21,513 nt of DNA, from NCBI GenBank assembly GCA_938038165.1, contig CALHRB010000293.1, positions 1-21,513 on the forward strand, in the 5' to 3' direction. This DNA comes from Candidatus Kapaibacterium sp. (GTDB lineage: Bacteria > Bacteroidota > Ignavibacteria > Kapaibacteriales > UBA2268). Under the pieces are notes generated by a model. It made no database searches and was not told the DNA's origin. It saw only the letters and a program-made list of their open reading frames with translations. Shown piece after piece: positions 6,912-15,462 of this stretch (its first letter is position 1; every line of letters begins with the position of its first letter). A program made the translations under genes and the position numbers.

Positions 6912-6919
6912 CAAATATA
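6912..6919 (-). promoter_or_regulatory. Possible -7 box (TATATTTG on minus) for the ABC ATPase gene
   Basis: The minus strand reads TATATTTG, matching TAnnTTTG, 37 bases before the TTG start at 6874. No TTTG -33 element sits at the right distance. The match is suggestive only. Confidence 0.3.
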
Positions 6920-7051
6920 AACTATATTTTAAATATATAATAATAAAGTGTTCTGAAAAATTGAACCAGTTATTTCAAAATAAAATACTGTATGCGAACA
7001 ATTCAGAAGCAAAGGATTATCGTGTTGAGTATCAGAAAATTTTTGATTGAA

Positions 7052-7813
7052 TTATAATTTCACTGTAAATATTTGATGTAGCATTTCAGACCAGGTATCA
7101 ATATTATGACCCCATTCTGGACCCCAAATGTCAAGGTAATTTGGAATATTTTTAGAATTCAGGATGTCGGATAAATGTCTGGAATTATCAGGGAATTCGC
7201 CTTCGCCTGAACCGCTCATCAGATAAACATGATTTTTGCTTTGCAAAAAGGAAAGCCAATAGCTATCATTCAAATTTGGCAGGTAATGAACCGGAGAATT
7301 GAAATAGCAGTTACTATCAAAATACCCTTTTGTATAATGCTCAATGTTATAAGTGCCACTAAGAGCAATGGTTCCATAAAATAAATCAGGGCGTCGGAAA
7401 TAGGTGTTGGCAGCCTGAAAAGCTCCATTGGCGGCTCCGCAGGTTATTATTGGAACAGGTCCGCCGCAAAAAGTAAAGATGCTTGGAACAACTTCTTCCA
7501 GTAAAAAATTATTGTAATCATATTGAGTTTTGGAACGTTCTTCAAGAGTTTTCAGTTCATTAAACCAACTATGGTAAGTAATGCCGGGAATAGAAATAAC
7601 TCGGAATTTTCCCTTCTCAATGAATGGTTGAAGTGAATCAATAAGTTCAGAAGTTTCTGCTTCGTCCTGATTATCTGTGATTGACGGAAAAAGCAAAAGA
7701 GCATATCCAAAGTGCCCATATACTCTTAATTCAATATCCTCACCTAAATGACTACTTTTAAAGTTCTTTTTGTCCTTAACTGATAATTTTGAACTCATCT
7801 TCTTATCCGGCAT
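7052..7813 (-). CDS. Esterase-fold alpha/beta hydrolase with Ala in place of nucleophilic Ser
   Basis: This 253-residue protein resembles the esterase D/COG4947-type alpha/beta hydrolases: 'ALLLFPSITDNQDE' near 38-51, 'KFRVISIPGITYHSWFN', 'VPSIFTFCGG', 'FQAANTYFRRPDLFYGTIALSG' (132-153), and 'DIWGPEWGHNIDTW' with H236 as the likely catalytic His. The nucleophile elbow, normally G-x-S-x-G, reads G126-A127-A128-N129-G130; the serine position is alanine (codon GCC at 7430-7432). Classical esterase chemistry is therefore unlikely, and the protein may be a binding or scaffold pseudoenzyme. No signal peptide is visible. Start is ATG at 7811-7813, with M6 as an alternative. It stands alone, with about 180-200 bases on each side. 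Fold call is fairly secure; function is unknown. Confidence 0.8.
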   Translation of the reverse strand: MPDKKMSSKLSVKDKKNFKSSHLGEDIELRVYGHFGYALLLFPSITDNQDEAETSELIDSLQPFIEKGKFRVISIPGITYHSWFNELKTLEERSKTQYDYNNFLLEEVVPSIFTFCGGPVPIITCGAANGAFQAANTYFRRPDLFYGTIALSGTYNIEHYTKGYFDSNCYFNSPVHYLPNLNDSYWLSFLQSKNHVYLMSGSGEGEFPDNSRHLSDILNSKNIPNYLDIWGPEWGHNIDTWSEMLHQIFTVKL

Positions 7814-8016
7814 TTTTAAAATAAAATTGCAATAACGTTATTTATTTTTAATTATTTTAATTAATTTTATGATAAATATTTAAGTATTTTTAATGTAGTA
7901 AATATTTATTGTATTACGCTGAAAAATATGAAAAATTCAAGGAACATTTTCTACACAAATATTAAAAGGTTTAGCCTCAACTAAAATTAACAAACGAACC
8001 CAAAAAAATAGTAATT

Positions 8017-8931
8017 TTATATTTTTTTCAGAACAATTTTCAAGACTTTTACCGACAAATCTTCAAGGTCATACCTTGAAAATTTACTATTCAGTTCAAG
8101 TGATTCTAAAATTTTTAATTCTGACTCATCGGGAATTTCTTTTTCAATGCTAATGATATCGAATCCGGCGTTTATGAATAAATTAATATAGTCATTGGCT
8201 CTTAACCTGTTTTGAAATTGTATCGGATGATTATACTTTGCCCAGTCTTTGTCGGAATACTGAAGAAAATTATAAACTGAAATCTGATTATCAAAATAAG
8301 AATAGTGGTCTTGCAGGTCAATAACGCAACTCATTATGGCTCCTTCTTTTAAAATCTTAAAGCATTCCTTCATTATTGACAGGATTGATTGCTCGGGAAT
8401 ATGCTCAAATGTAGATGTATTCGAAATAAAATCAAAGGAGTTTTCCCTGAAATTTGTTTTTGCAGCATCCATTGGAGCTATATATTCAATCCCAAAGATT
8501 TCTCTCAATTTTTCTAAATTTGTAATTTTTTCATCTGGTAATTGATTTAAATATTCACCAATTATACTCTCGATTTTTAATTTCCCGTTCTTCATTCGCT
8601 TTAGTGTGTCATTAATTAATTCATATTTTAATTTTTGATTAATGTCAATTATAACTTGTTCTTTTATTCCTTTGATAAAAAAAGTCATTGGTATGATTAA
8701 GTCCCACCCGGTCCCAAATTCATAAAAAACATTTGTGTCTGTTATTTTATTTGTTGAATATTTAATAAAATTATCAAAATGATATTTAGCCAATGTAATT
8801 TTTTCGGTAAAAATCTTTTCTGTAACAGGAAGATTTTTTGTTATTTTTCGCTGGAAAAAATAATTGATGCTGTTTCCAAAAGGCAACCAACCTAAGATTT
8901 TTTGCAGATAAGCTTTTGCTTTCCAGTTCAT
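8017..8931 (-). CDS. Class I SAM-dependent methyltransferase
   Basis: The 304-residue protein has a class I methyltransferase core: SAM-binding motif I 'YEFGTGWDL' (70-78), an acidic residue after strand 2 in 'VIIDINQ' (D96), then 'MDAAKTNFRENSFDFISN' and 'STFEHIPE' (173-180), 'MKECFKILKEGAIM' and a C-terminal 'YINLFINAGFDIISIE'. The substrate is unknown. A longer loop (about 105-150) separates strands 2 and 4 compared with minimal Methyltransf_11 proteins. It is not in an operon: 203 bases separate it from the esterase-like gene and it diverges from smc across 115 bases. It resembles methyltransferases near glycan genes, but nothing here proves a glycan substrate. Start is ATG at 8929-8931 without an obvious Shine-Dalgarno site. 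Confidence 0.85.
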   Translation of the reverse strand: MNWKAKAYLQKILGWLPFGNSINYFFQRKITKNLPVTEKIFTEKITLAKYHFDNFIKYSTNKITDTNVFYEFGTGWDLIIPMTFFIKGIKEQVIIDINQKLKYELINDTLKRMKNGKLKIESIIGEYLNQLPDEKITNLEKLREIFGIEYIAPMDAAKTNFRENSFDFISNTSTFEHIPEQSILSIMKECFKILKEGAIMSCVIDLQDHYSYFDNQISVYNFLQYSDKDWAKYNHPIQFQNRLRANDYINLFINAGFDIISIEKEIPDESELKILESLELNSKFSRYDLEDLSVKVLKIVLKKI

Positions 8932-9003
8932 AGTGTTTATTAAATTTATAAAAGTTTAAATTGAAATTAGAAGCATAAATCGTTAAATTCTTGTTTATTT
9001 TTT

Positions 9004-9011
9004 TATTTTTG
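9004..9011 (+). promoter_or_regulatory. Possible -7 box (TATTTTTG) for smc
   Basis: A perfect TAnnTTTG match lies 35 bases upstream of the smc ATG. No TTTG or TTG lies 19-21 bases before it, and the surrounding DNA is T-rich, so a chance match is possible. Confidence 0.3.
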
Positions 9012-9046
9012 ATGTTTATTTTTTTTGAAAGTTGATTTTTTCATAA

Positions 9047-12000
9047 ATGTATTTATCCAAATTAGAAGTTATAGGTTTTAAATCCTTTGCTCAAAAGACA
9101 ATTTTCAGATTTAACGAGGGCTTAACAGCGATTGTTGGACCAAATGGCTGCGGTAAAACCAATGTGGTTGATGCTATCAGATGGGTTTTGGGCGAGCAAA
9201 AAACTTCAGTTCTTCGCTCTGATATAATGGAGAATGTGATTTTTAACGGCACTTCAACCCGAAAACCGCTTGGTATGGCTGAGGTTTCACTTACTATCGA
9301 AAACACAAACAATATCCTACCTTCCGAATTTTCGGAAGTAACTATTACAAGAAGGCTTTTCAGGGACGGCGAAAGCAATTATCTAATAAACAATACAATT
9401 TGCAGGCTTAAAGACATACAAGACCTTTTTATGGATACGGGTATGGGGTCGGATTCCTATTCGGTGATTGAGTTAAAAATGATTGAGGCCATTCTGAGCG
9501 GTAAATACGAAGACCGTCGTCATCTGATTGAGGAAGCTGCCGGAGTAACAAAGTATAAATTAAGACGCAAGGAAGCCGCCAAAAAACTATTGTTCATTCA
9601 AAATGATTTGCAAAGAGTAAACGACATTGTTTCTGAAATTGAAAAGCAGGTTAATTCTTTGGCTCGTCAGGCAAGCAAAACCAAAAAATATAATAAATTA
9701 CAGAGTGAGCTTAAAGAGCTTGAATTAAAGCTTTTCTTTTATGAATTCAATAATGAAAAAAGTTTATTATCATCTCTTCAAGATAAAATGGCTGACTTTA
9801 GGCTCACCAAACAACAAAAAGAAGAAATTATTTCAGTTAACGAAAACAACCTCAGAGAACTCGAATCCAAATTCTTCAAATTAGACGAAACTTTTCAGAA
9901 TTCAATAAATACTGAATCATCAATTAATAACGATATTAATTCTATTTCAAAGGAACTTGCTGTCAACGAACAAAGAATAAAAAATCTTACTGAGTCCCAG
10001 GAAAAACTTCAAACTGAAATTAAAAATTCTGAAAATATGATTTTGACTAATAAAACTTTAATAACTGAATGTGAGAACAAAATAAAATCCCTGAAAAATG
10101 AATATCTTAAATTGCAAGAATCTGTCAACTTCCACAAAATTGAGATTGAAGATGCTCTAAAAAATCTTAAAAGATTAAGAGATAGTAATAATGTTTTATA
10201 TGAAAAGATTATTAAGCTCGAAAGTGAAGTTCAGATTAACACTCAGTCTATCCAAAAGAACAATAAAAGGGAAGTCGAAATACAAAAACTGACGGAGCAG
10301 CTCGAAAAAGAGCAACTTGATATTCTCGATTCCATATATGACTCAGAAAAATCATTAGAAAATTATTTCAAAAATCGCTCCGAATTAATCACTTCGGTTC
10401 AGGAAATTAAGCTGAACCTTGAAAAATCTCTTCTCAATCAAAGCGAAATAGACGGTCTCATTGCCAAATTACAGGAAGAAATATCAGAATCCAAGGTTAA
10501 TTTAAATTCCAATATTACAAATCTTGAATTCCTCGAAGGACTTGAGGAATCTGACGAAAGCACAAAATTTCTGCTTAATTCGAGTCAGTGGAATATTGAT
10601 AATGGTAAATTTACTCTCGCAGAGATTATCTCAACCGACGAAAAGTTTAGAATCGCCATAGAATCAGCTCTGGGTGCCTATTCTAATTGCTTGGTTGTCG
10701 ATAGCAAACCTGCATTAGACAATGCCATTAAAATACTTAAAGCTGAGAATTTAACCAAAATACCATTCATCTGTAAAGAGTTAATTCCTGAAGCAGAAAA
10801 TTTTCAAAATCTGAAAAAAACTTCAAAAATTTATGGCTGGGTTTCTGATCTTATCAATAATGATAAAATTATAAAAAAAATAATAAGACTTTTAATCGGC
10901 AAAACTGCTATTGTCGAAGATTTTCAAACAGCACAGCAACTTATCAATGAAGGCATTATTGATGTCGGTGTAACACTTGATGGTGAGTTAATAAGCAAAT
11001 TTGGTTATTTTAAAGTTGGAACACCTACAAAAACCGAGGGTTTAAAATTGGGCAAGGCTGAGCGTATTAAGGTTTTAAATAATGAAATCGAAAAGAATAA
11101 GAAACAGATAGAAAAACTCGCACATCAGCTTTCCGATTTAAAACAAAAAAGAGATTCAATTGATATTCAAGAAATCAACAACATACTCAGAACGGCTGAT
11201 AACGAATTGAGTGAATGCGAACGACAAATATCACTAACCCAATATAAAAAAGACTCACTCGAAAAAACTTTGGATACAAATCGCAATCGAATATTAAAGC
11301 TAAAAGAAGAACTTGATCTGATTAGGGGGGAAACCTATAATTATGAACAATTAAGCGATGAATATAATGATGAACTGCAAATTTCTCTGGATGAGTTCAA
11401 CATCAAAAAACTCGAATTGGATAACATTGAAACAGAATTCGCCAAAGAGCAAGCTCTTTTCAAAGAAATGGAAATGAATCTAATAAGATTTGAATCTGAT
11501 ATTAAATCACTTGAAAGCAAACGCGACAATTTGAAAAAGCAGATAATAGCTGAAGAAGATAAAATCCTAAGATTCAGGAATGAGTACTTTTCCAACGATA
11601 ATTTAATGAAACAACTAAAATATGAATCCGAAATATCAGAAAATAAAAAATCCATCCTGATTTCAGAGCTTGAGGATGCCGTTTTCAAGAAAAAAATGAT
11701 TCTCGAAGAAAGAAGTTCAATCGAAGAACAGATTGAATTATATTCATCGGACTTAAGCAAACTCAGAAAAGAATATGAAAAATCGCTTGAAGCTTATCAT
11801 CGCCTTGATTTGGAAGTTAACGAAAAGAGCAATCTGATCAAAAGCATCTTGAACTTGGCTCAGGATAAATATGATACTGACCTTAATTCTGCTCAAATTA
11901 ATTTAGAGGATAATTTTTCAATTGCGAATGTCAAGGAAAGCATCAATGAAATTCGGTATAAGTTGAAAGAACTTGGCAGTGTCAACTTTGTTGCTCTCGA

Positions 12001-12574
12001 AGAATTTGAAGCTCAAAGCAAACGACTTGAATTTTACGAAAAACAGGTTAAAGACCTTGTTGAATCAGAACAAACACTTCAGGACACAATTGAAGAAATC
12101 AACACAACCGCAGAAGCAAAATTTCTTGATACATTCAATAGAGTTAGTCAACATTTCAAAGATTTATTCAGAACTTTATTCAGCCAAGAGGCTGAAGCTG
12201 AACTAAGATTGATTGAACCAGAAAATCCACTGGAGTCGGATATTGAAATTGTTGCCCGACCCCCCGGGAAAAAACCTCATTCAATCGAAATGCTTTCGGG
12301 CGGTGAAAAAACGCTAACCGCAATCGCCCTTTTATTTTCTATTTATCTTGTTAAGCCAAGTCCTTTTTGCATCCTGGATGAAATTGATGCCCCGCTGGAC
12401 GACTCGAATATTGATAAATTCATTAATCTGATAAGGCAATTCAGTAAAAACACTCAGTTTTTTATTGTTACTCACAACAAAAAAACGATGGAAGCCTGTG
12501 ATACTCTATATGGCATAACAATGCAGGAAGAAGGTGTTTCGAAAGTTGTATCTGTTCGCTTTGTGGAGGCTTAA
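9047..12574 (+). CDS. smc: Chromosome segregation protein SMC
   Basis: This full-length bacterial SMC of 1175 residues, the ATPase of the condensin-like SMC-ScpAB complex, organises and segregates the chromosome. The N-terminus 'LSKLEVIGFKSFAQKT' and Walker A 'GPNGCGKT' (31-38) are typical. Two long coiled coils (about 165-500 and 670-1000, rich in Glu, Lys, Leu) flank a hinge near 515-665, containing 'AIESALGAYSNCLVVD' and 'GVTLDGELISKFGYF'. The C-terminal head has the ABC signature 'LSGGEKTLTA' (from L1083) and Walker B 'FCILDEIDAPLDD' (D1111, E1112), followed by 'FFIVTHNKKTME'. All ATPase motifs are intact. scpA and scpB are not in the window. The start ATG at 9047 begins exactly where family members begin. 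It converges on the UspA-type gene with a 14-base gap. Confidence 0.98.
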   Translation: MYLSKLEVIGFKSFAQKTIFRFNEGLTAIVGPNGCGKTNVVDAIRWVLGEQKTSVLRSDIMENVIFNGTSTRKPLGMAEVSLTIENTNNILPSEFSEVTITRRLFRDGESNYLINNTICRLKDIQDLFMDTGMGSDSYSVIELKMIEAILSGKYEDRRHLIEEAAGVTKYKLRRKEAAKKLLFIQNDLQRVNDIVSEIEKQVNSLARQASKTKKYNKLQSELKELELKLFFYEFNNEKSLLSSLQDKMADFRLTKQQKEEIISVNENNLRELESKFFKLDETFQNSINTESSINNDINSISKELAVNEQRIKNLTESQEKLQTEIKNSENMILTNKTLITECENKIKSLKNEYLKLQESVNFHKIEIEDALKNLKRLRDSNNVLYEKIIKLESEVQINTQSIQKNNKREVEIQKLTEQLEKEQLDILDSIYDSEKSLENYFKNRSELITSVQEIKLNLEKSLLNQSEIDGLIAKLQEEISESKVNLNSNITNLEFLEGLEESDESTKFLLNSSQWNIDNGKFTLAEIISTDEKFRIAIESALGAYSNCLVVDSKPALDNAIKILKAENLTKIPFICKELIPEAENFQNLKKTSKIYGWVSDLINNDKIIKKIIRLLIGKTAIVEDFQTAQQLINEGIIDVGVTLDGELISKFGYFKVGTPTKTEGLKLGKAERIKVLNNEIEKNKKQIEKLAHQLSDLKQKRDSIDIQEINNILRTADNELSECERQISLTQYKKDSLEKTLDTNRNRILKLKEELDLIRGETYNYEQLSDEYNDELQISLDEFNIKKLELDNIETEFAKEQALFKEMEMNLIRFESDIKSLESKRDNLKKQIIAEEDKILRFRNEYFSNDNLMKQLKYESEISENKKSILISELEDAVFKKKMILEERSSIEEQIELYSSDLSKLRKEYEKSLEAYHRLDLEVNEKSNLIKSILNLAQDKYDTDLNSAQINLEDNFSIANVKESINEIRYKLKELGSVNFVALEEFEAQSKRLEFYEKQVKDLVESEQTLQDTIEEINTTAEAKFLDTFNRVSQHFKDLFRTLFSQEAEAELRLIEPENPLESDIEIVARPPGKKPHSIEMLSGGEKTLTAIALLFSIYLVKPSPFCILDEIDAPLDDSNIDKFINLIRQFSKNTQFFIVTHNKKTMEACDTLYGITMQEEGVSKVVSVRFVEA

Positions 12575-12588
12575 ATCCTATAATACAA

Positions 12589-13044
12589 TCAATCCCTGTT
12601 TGTTGGCATTCTAACAGCCAAAACAGGGCAAGGAGCCTTTCGAAGAACTTTCTCGGTTGTGCTGCCGAATAGAAACCTTTCGAAGCCGTTTCTTCCGTGA
12701 GTGGCTATACAAATCAAATCAATTTTATTATCGTTAGCATAATCAACAATCTCGTCTGAAGGTCTGCCGTGAGAAACAAATTTAACAACTTTTATTGCTT
12801 TTGCAGTTAATTCCTGCTCAATTTTGGATAGCTCCTGATTGGAACTTTCCACAAGTTCTTTATCCAAATCAACTAAACCAACCTGAGGAAATCCGAGGTC
12901 AGTGGGATAGACAGAAGGCTCGATTACGTGGATAATATGCAATGTCCCACCTGTTGATGAGGCAAGTTCTATAGCATAGTCCAAAGCCATTCTGCTTTGT
13001 TCCGAAAAATCCGTTGGAACCAAAATTTCTTTAAATTTAAACAT
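12589..13044 (-). CDS. Universal stress protein, UspA family
   Basis: The single-domain 151-residue universal stress protein starts 'FKEILVPTDFSEQSRMALDYA'. It has 'GGTLHIIHVIEP' (32-43), 'HGRPSDEIVDYA' (92-103) and a C-terminal nucleotide-binding segment 'ATHGRNGFERFLFGSTTEKV' (114-133) followed by 'RKAPCPVLAVR'. The ATP-binding motif G-x2-G-x9-G-S is present with Ala for the first Gly (A114, G117, G127-S128), a common variation. Such proteins help cells survive starvation or oxidative stress, mostly by unclear mechanisms. The start ATG (13042-13044) has a clear GGAG (minus, 13056-13053) eight bases before it. It lies downstream of the T9SS gene but behind that gene's terminator, so it probably has its own promoter, which was not recognised. 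Confidence 0.95.
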   Translation of the reverse strand: MFKFKEILVPTDFSEQSRMALDYAIELASSTGGTLHIIHVIEPSVYPTDLGFPQVGLVDLDKELVESSNQELSKIEQELTAKAIKVVKFVSHGRPSDEIVDYANDNKIDLICIATHGRNGFERFLFGSTTEKVLRKAPCPVLAVRMPTNRD

Positions 13045-13052
13045 ATTATTTT

Positions 13053-13056
13053 CTCC
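13053..13056 (-). promoter_or_regulatory. Shine-Dalgarno site of the UspA-type gene
   Basis: GGAG on the minus strand with an 8-base spacer before the ATG at 13044. It supports this start and is stronger than the ribosome sites of most genes here. Confidence 0.5.
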
Positions 13057-13120
13057 AGAATGATTTTTAATTTTGATTGTCTAATTTATAAAAAAAACCA
13101 CATAAATAAATACTATTTTT

Positions 13121-13159
13121 CAAAAAAAAACCCTCTCTGATATTTTTTTCAAAGAGGGT
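13121..13159 (-). terminator. Intrinsic terminator of the T9SS-substrate gene
   Basis: ACCCTCT (13130-13136) pairs with AGAGGGT (13153-13159). Inside the stem TGA (13138-13140) pairs with TCA (13149-13151) after one mismatch, around an 8-base T-rich loop. On the minus strand the stem is followed by nine T residues (13129-13121 read as A on plus). The hairpin begins 22 bases after the stop codon of the gene at 13181-14455. Stem plus T-tract in the right direction makes this the clearest terminator in the window. Confidence 0.85.
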
Positions 13160-13180
13160 ATTTGTTTGTTTGAAAAGTGC

Positions 13181-14455
13181 TTATTTTACAACTTGCATTG
13201 TCTTGGTTTGTGAGTATATGCCGGATGTAAGTGTATAGAAATAAACCCCGGACGGAAGATTTGCCGTCTCAAAAGGCACGCTGTAGCTTCCGGGAATCAT
13301 ATAATTATTAATCAAGACTGCAACTTCCTGACCCATGCTATTATATACTTTAAGACTGACATCTCCCGGACTTTCGAGGGCAAAATCAATGTTTGTTGAA
13401 TTGCTAAAAACGGGATTTGGGGAGTTCTGATTAAGTCTGAAAAGCTGTGCATCATAGGAATTAGCCTTGACACTGGTTGCCCCATCATAAAGTCCCGCTA
13501 AAATCATGGAGAAATTTTGTTTAATGTTTTGTCCATTCAAAGCTCTTAACTTTTGAGCAATAGCTGGGTCTTGCCATGTTCTATACCATAGGAAAGTAGA
13601 TTCGACGGTATCGGACATGTTATTTCTTCTAATAATTGTAGCATAGGTTTGTTTACGTGGAAGTTGCCACTCAAAGCCACCAAGCATTCTGACTGAGTCC
13701 CTTGTTGGATTTGAATTGGCAGAGAAAATCAAAAAGCCGAAATTTTTACCGGGTTCGACAACAATAGGTTTATTCAAGCTTAAAATAACTCTGTATCTTC
13801 GGGTTTGTCCGCCGCCTATATCTACTAATCTTGTATTAATAGTATCCTTGTGAATTTTAATCTGGTCGCCCAATTCTTCATAATCAACATTATTCAAATC
13901 AAATCTGAATCCATTCCAAACACTTGTGTCATTTATATTAATGCTTGGCAAAGTTATTGGATAGAGCCAGAAGTCACTTGTAACTTCAGGTCTTATCAAC
14001 AATCTGAATAAATCTAGTGCAATTGTATCAATAATTAGTTTGCCAGGTAAAGCTGGTTGAAATTGACCAAATCCATAAGCATTTCCCCAATTGCCTAATG
14101 GAAATGGATAATCATAAAAGCCTGTGAATACCCATATATCGTTTGGGTCCTGAAAATTTGGATTTGGCGGATAAATAAACGCTGAGTCACTCGTGTCTTT
14201 CAAAGTGAAAATATACCTCCTTTGAAGTGCTTCAACATCATAAAAAAGAGAGAAGGGTTTTGTTTTGGTCGGTTGAATCATTTCCGGATTTAGTTCCGCT
14301 TCTGTATGAATTTGAGGTAATAAATATTCCCTGATGCCATTATCAGGAACTTTTGTTATATCACCCTTTAAAGTGTTGATCATTACTCTGGTTTGCTGCG
14401 AATAAGCAATTGTTGTGGCAAGTAACAATAGTGCGATAAAGTATAATTTTTTCAT
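13181..14455 (-). CDS. Secreted protein with type IX secretion C-terminal sorting domain
   Basis: This 424-residue protein has a signal peptide (residues 1-19, 'KKLYFIALLLLATTIAYS', cleavage likely before Q20). Its type A T9SS sorting domain is at about 339-424: 'NSPNPVFSNSTNIDFAL', 'VSLKVYNSMGQEVAVL', 'NLPSGVYFYTLTSG', ending 'KTMQVVK'. It should cross the inner membrane by Sec and the outer membrane by the type IX system, and be released or anchored at the cell surface. The middle (about 20-335) is not a family recognised here. It has a beta-rich look with many aromatic and Asp/Asn residues ('WVFTGFYDYPFPLGNW', 'FRFDLNNVDYEE', 'FGFLIFSANSNPTRDS'), which may be a surface-binding or cell-wall-like domain. 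It is a single-gene unit with its own promoter and terminator. Confidence 0.9.
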   Translation of the reverse strand: MKKLYFIALLLLATTIAYSQQTRVMINTLKGDITKVPDNGIREYLLPQIHTEAELNPEMIQPTKTKPFSLFYDVEALQRRYIFTLKDTSDSAFIYPPNPNFQDPNDIWVFTGFYDYPFPLGNWGNAYGFGQFQPALPGKLIIDTIALDLFRLLIRPEVTSDFWLYPITLPSININDTSVWNGFRFDLNNVDYEELGDQIKIHKDTINTRLVDIGGGQTRRYRVILSLNKPIVVEPGKNFGFLIFSANSNPTRDSVRMLGGFEWQLPRKQTYATIIRRNNMSDTVESTFLWYRTWQDPAIAQKLRALNGQNIKQNFSMILAGLYDGATSVKANSYDAQLFRLNQNSPNPVFSNSTNIDFALESPGDVSLKVYNSMGQEVAVLINNYMIPGSYSVPFETANLPSGVYFYTLTSGIYSQTKTMQVVK

Positions 14456-14566
14456 AAAAAACCTAATAAAATTGATATTAATAATTATTTAAAGTCTTTT
14501 CCTTTTAAACAATGTAATGACACATTCAGTTGGAGTTTAGTTACATTATTTAAAATATACAAACAA

Positions 14567-14597
14567 CAAATTTAATATAATTATATCGATTTGCAAA
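14567..14597 (-). promoter_or_regulatory. Bacteroidota-type promoter for the T9SS-substrate gene
   Basis: On the minus strand TTTG (14597-14594) is followed after 19 bases by TAAATTTG (14574-14567). This matches the Bacteroidota housekeeping consensus TTTG at -33 and TAnnTTTG at -7 in both boxes and spacing. It lies 112 bases before the ATG at 14455, implying a 5' untranslated region of about 100 bases. It overlaps no gene. Confidence 0.55.
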
Positions 14598-14616
14598 GGA
14601 TAAGTTAAGAGTTTTT

Positions 14617-15462
14617 TTAATTTTTAAATTGAGCAACAGCGAAAAGCTCAACGGCAGTTGTTGCCTGATAGAAATATTTAAAAATATCAACAAAGGAGGG
14701 ATTTTGTTCAAAGGAACTACTAAAAATCATTTGTGATTGCCAGAATGCTTTTCGTGTCAGTCTTGTGTTTGGTTTCTTTTTTTCAATTTTTTTTACTAGA
14801 AAATTCTGACTTGAAAGCAAATAATCAAGAGATTTATGTGAAAAATGAAAATAATGATTCTGTGGTTGGAACCAAATCCATTTGCTTTTCAAAAATTTCG
14901 CCCAAATCGAATCAAAGGCTGGAACACGTATAAATAAATAACCTTCAGGTTCGATTTTCGATTTAAGTAAATTTATAAATCTGACAGGGTCGGGATTGTG
15001 TTCGAGTGAATGCCAGAGCGTAATAACATTAAACTTATCCTGAATTTCCGATATATCTTTAACAACATTCAATCCTAATTTGGTGCAGTAATTTCTTGCG
15101 GTTATAGATGGTTCAACCCCTCTAACTTCATAACCAATCCTTCTCGCTTCATCAAGAAAAAAACCTTTGTCGCAGCCAATATCAAGTAATTTCGAAGGTG
15201 GCTTGACGTAGTGGTTAATTTCTCCAATCAAAGAGAATTGTTCCGGAATTCTGGTAAGTCTTCGCTTTTCGGTGATAATAAAATCTGATTCGGTTATTTT
15301 GTAAGCTTTTTGATAATATTCTTCCAAATCGGCTTCCTCGGGTATTTCAGAATTAAAATATATATAACAAGCCGGACAGTAGAATAATTTGGTATTGCCA
15401 AAGTTTTTTTTTATCAGTTCGTTCGAGCCACAAATGCGACAGCTGTTAGATTCAATTCTCAA
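14617..15462 (-). CDS. Zinc-ribbon class I SAM-dependent methyltransferase (surface glycan region)
   Basis: The 281-residue protein begins with a zinc ribbon (C8-x2-C11, C29-x2-C32) followed by a class I methyltransferase core. Motif I is 'LLDIGCDKGFFLDEA' (92-106), E117 lies in 'GVEPS' after strand 2, and 'WHSLEHNPDP' (150-159) is the typical strand-4 region. Proteins of this layout (Methyltransf_23 type) are common in O-antigen and exopolysaccharide clusters, where they modify nucleotide sugars or sugar residues. Here the upstream neighbour is an O-antigen ligase-like gene. The start is TTG at 15460-15462: the first zinc-ribbon cysteine follows after seven residues and the protein has no other early Met. 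The gene starts 11 bases inside the upstream gene, so translation is probably coupled. Substrate is unknown. Confidence 0.88.
   Translation of the reverse strand: MRIESNSCRICGSNELIKKNFGNTKLFYCPACYIYFNSEIPEEADLEEYYQKAYKITESDFIITEKRRLTRIPEQFSLIGEINHYVKPPSKLLDIGCDKGFFLDEARRIGYEVRGVEPSITARNYCTKLGLNVVKDISEIQDKFNVITLWHSLEHNPDPVRFINLLKSKIEPEGYLFIRVPAFDSIWAKFLKSKWIWFQPQNHYFHFSHKSLDYLLSSQNFLVKKIEKKKPNTRLTRKAFWQSQMIFSSSFEQNPSFVDIFKYFYQATTAVELFAVAQFKN

Noticed and set aside
6961..7050. Short open stretch of about 29 codons before the esterase-like gene, from a TTG to TGA
   Set aside because: The amino acid content looks slightly coding-like, but there is no ATG, no recognisable family and no ribosome site; it could be a gene remnant, which cannot be supported.
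11341..11760. Long antisense open frame inside smc (139 codons)
   Set aside because: It is a low-complexity Ser/Leu-rich mirror of the SMC coiled coil, has no family likeness and is best explained as a shadow of the real gene.
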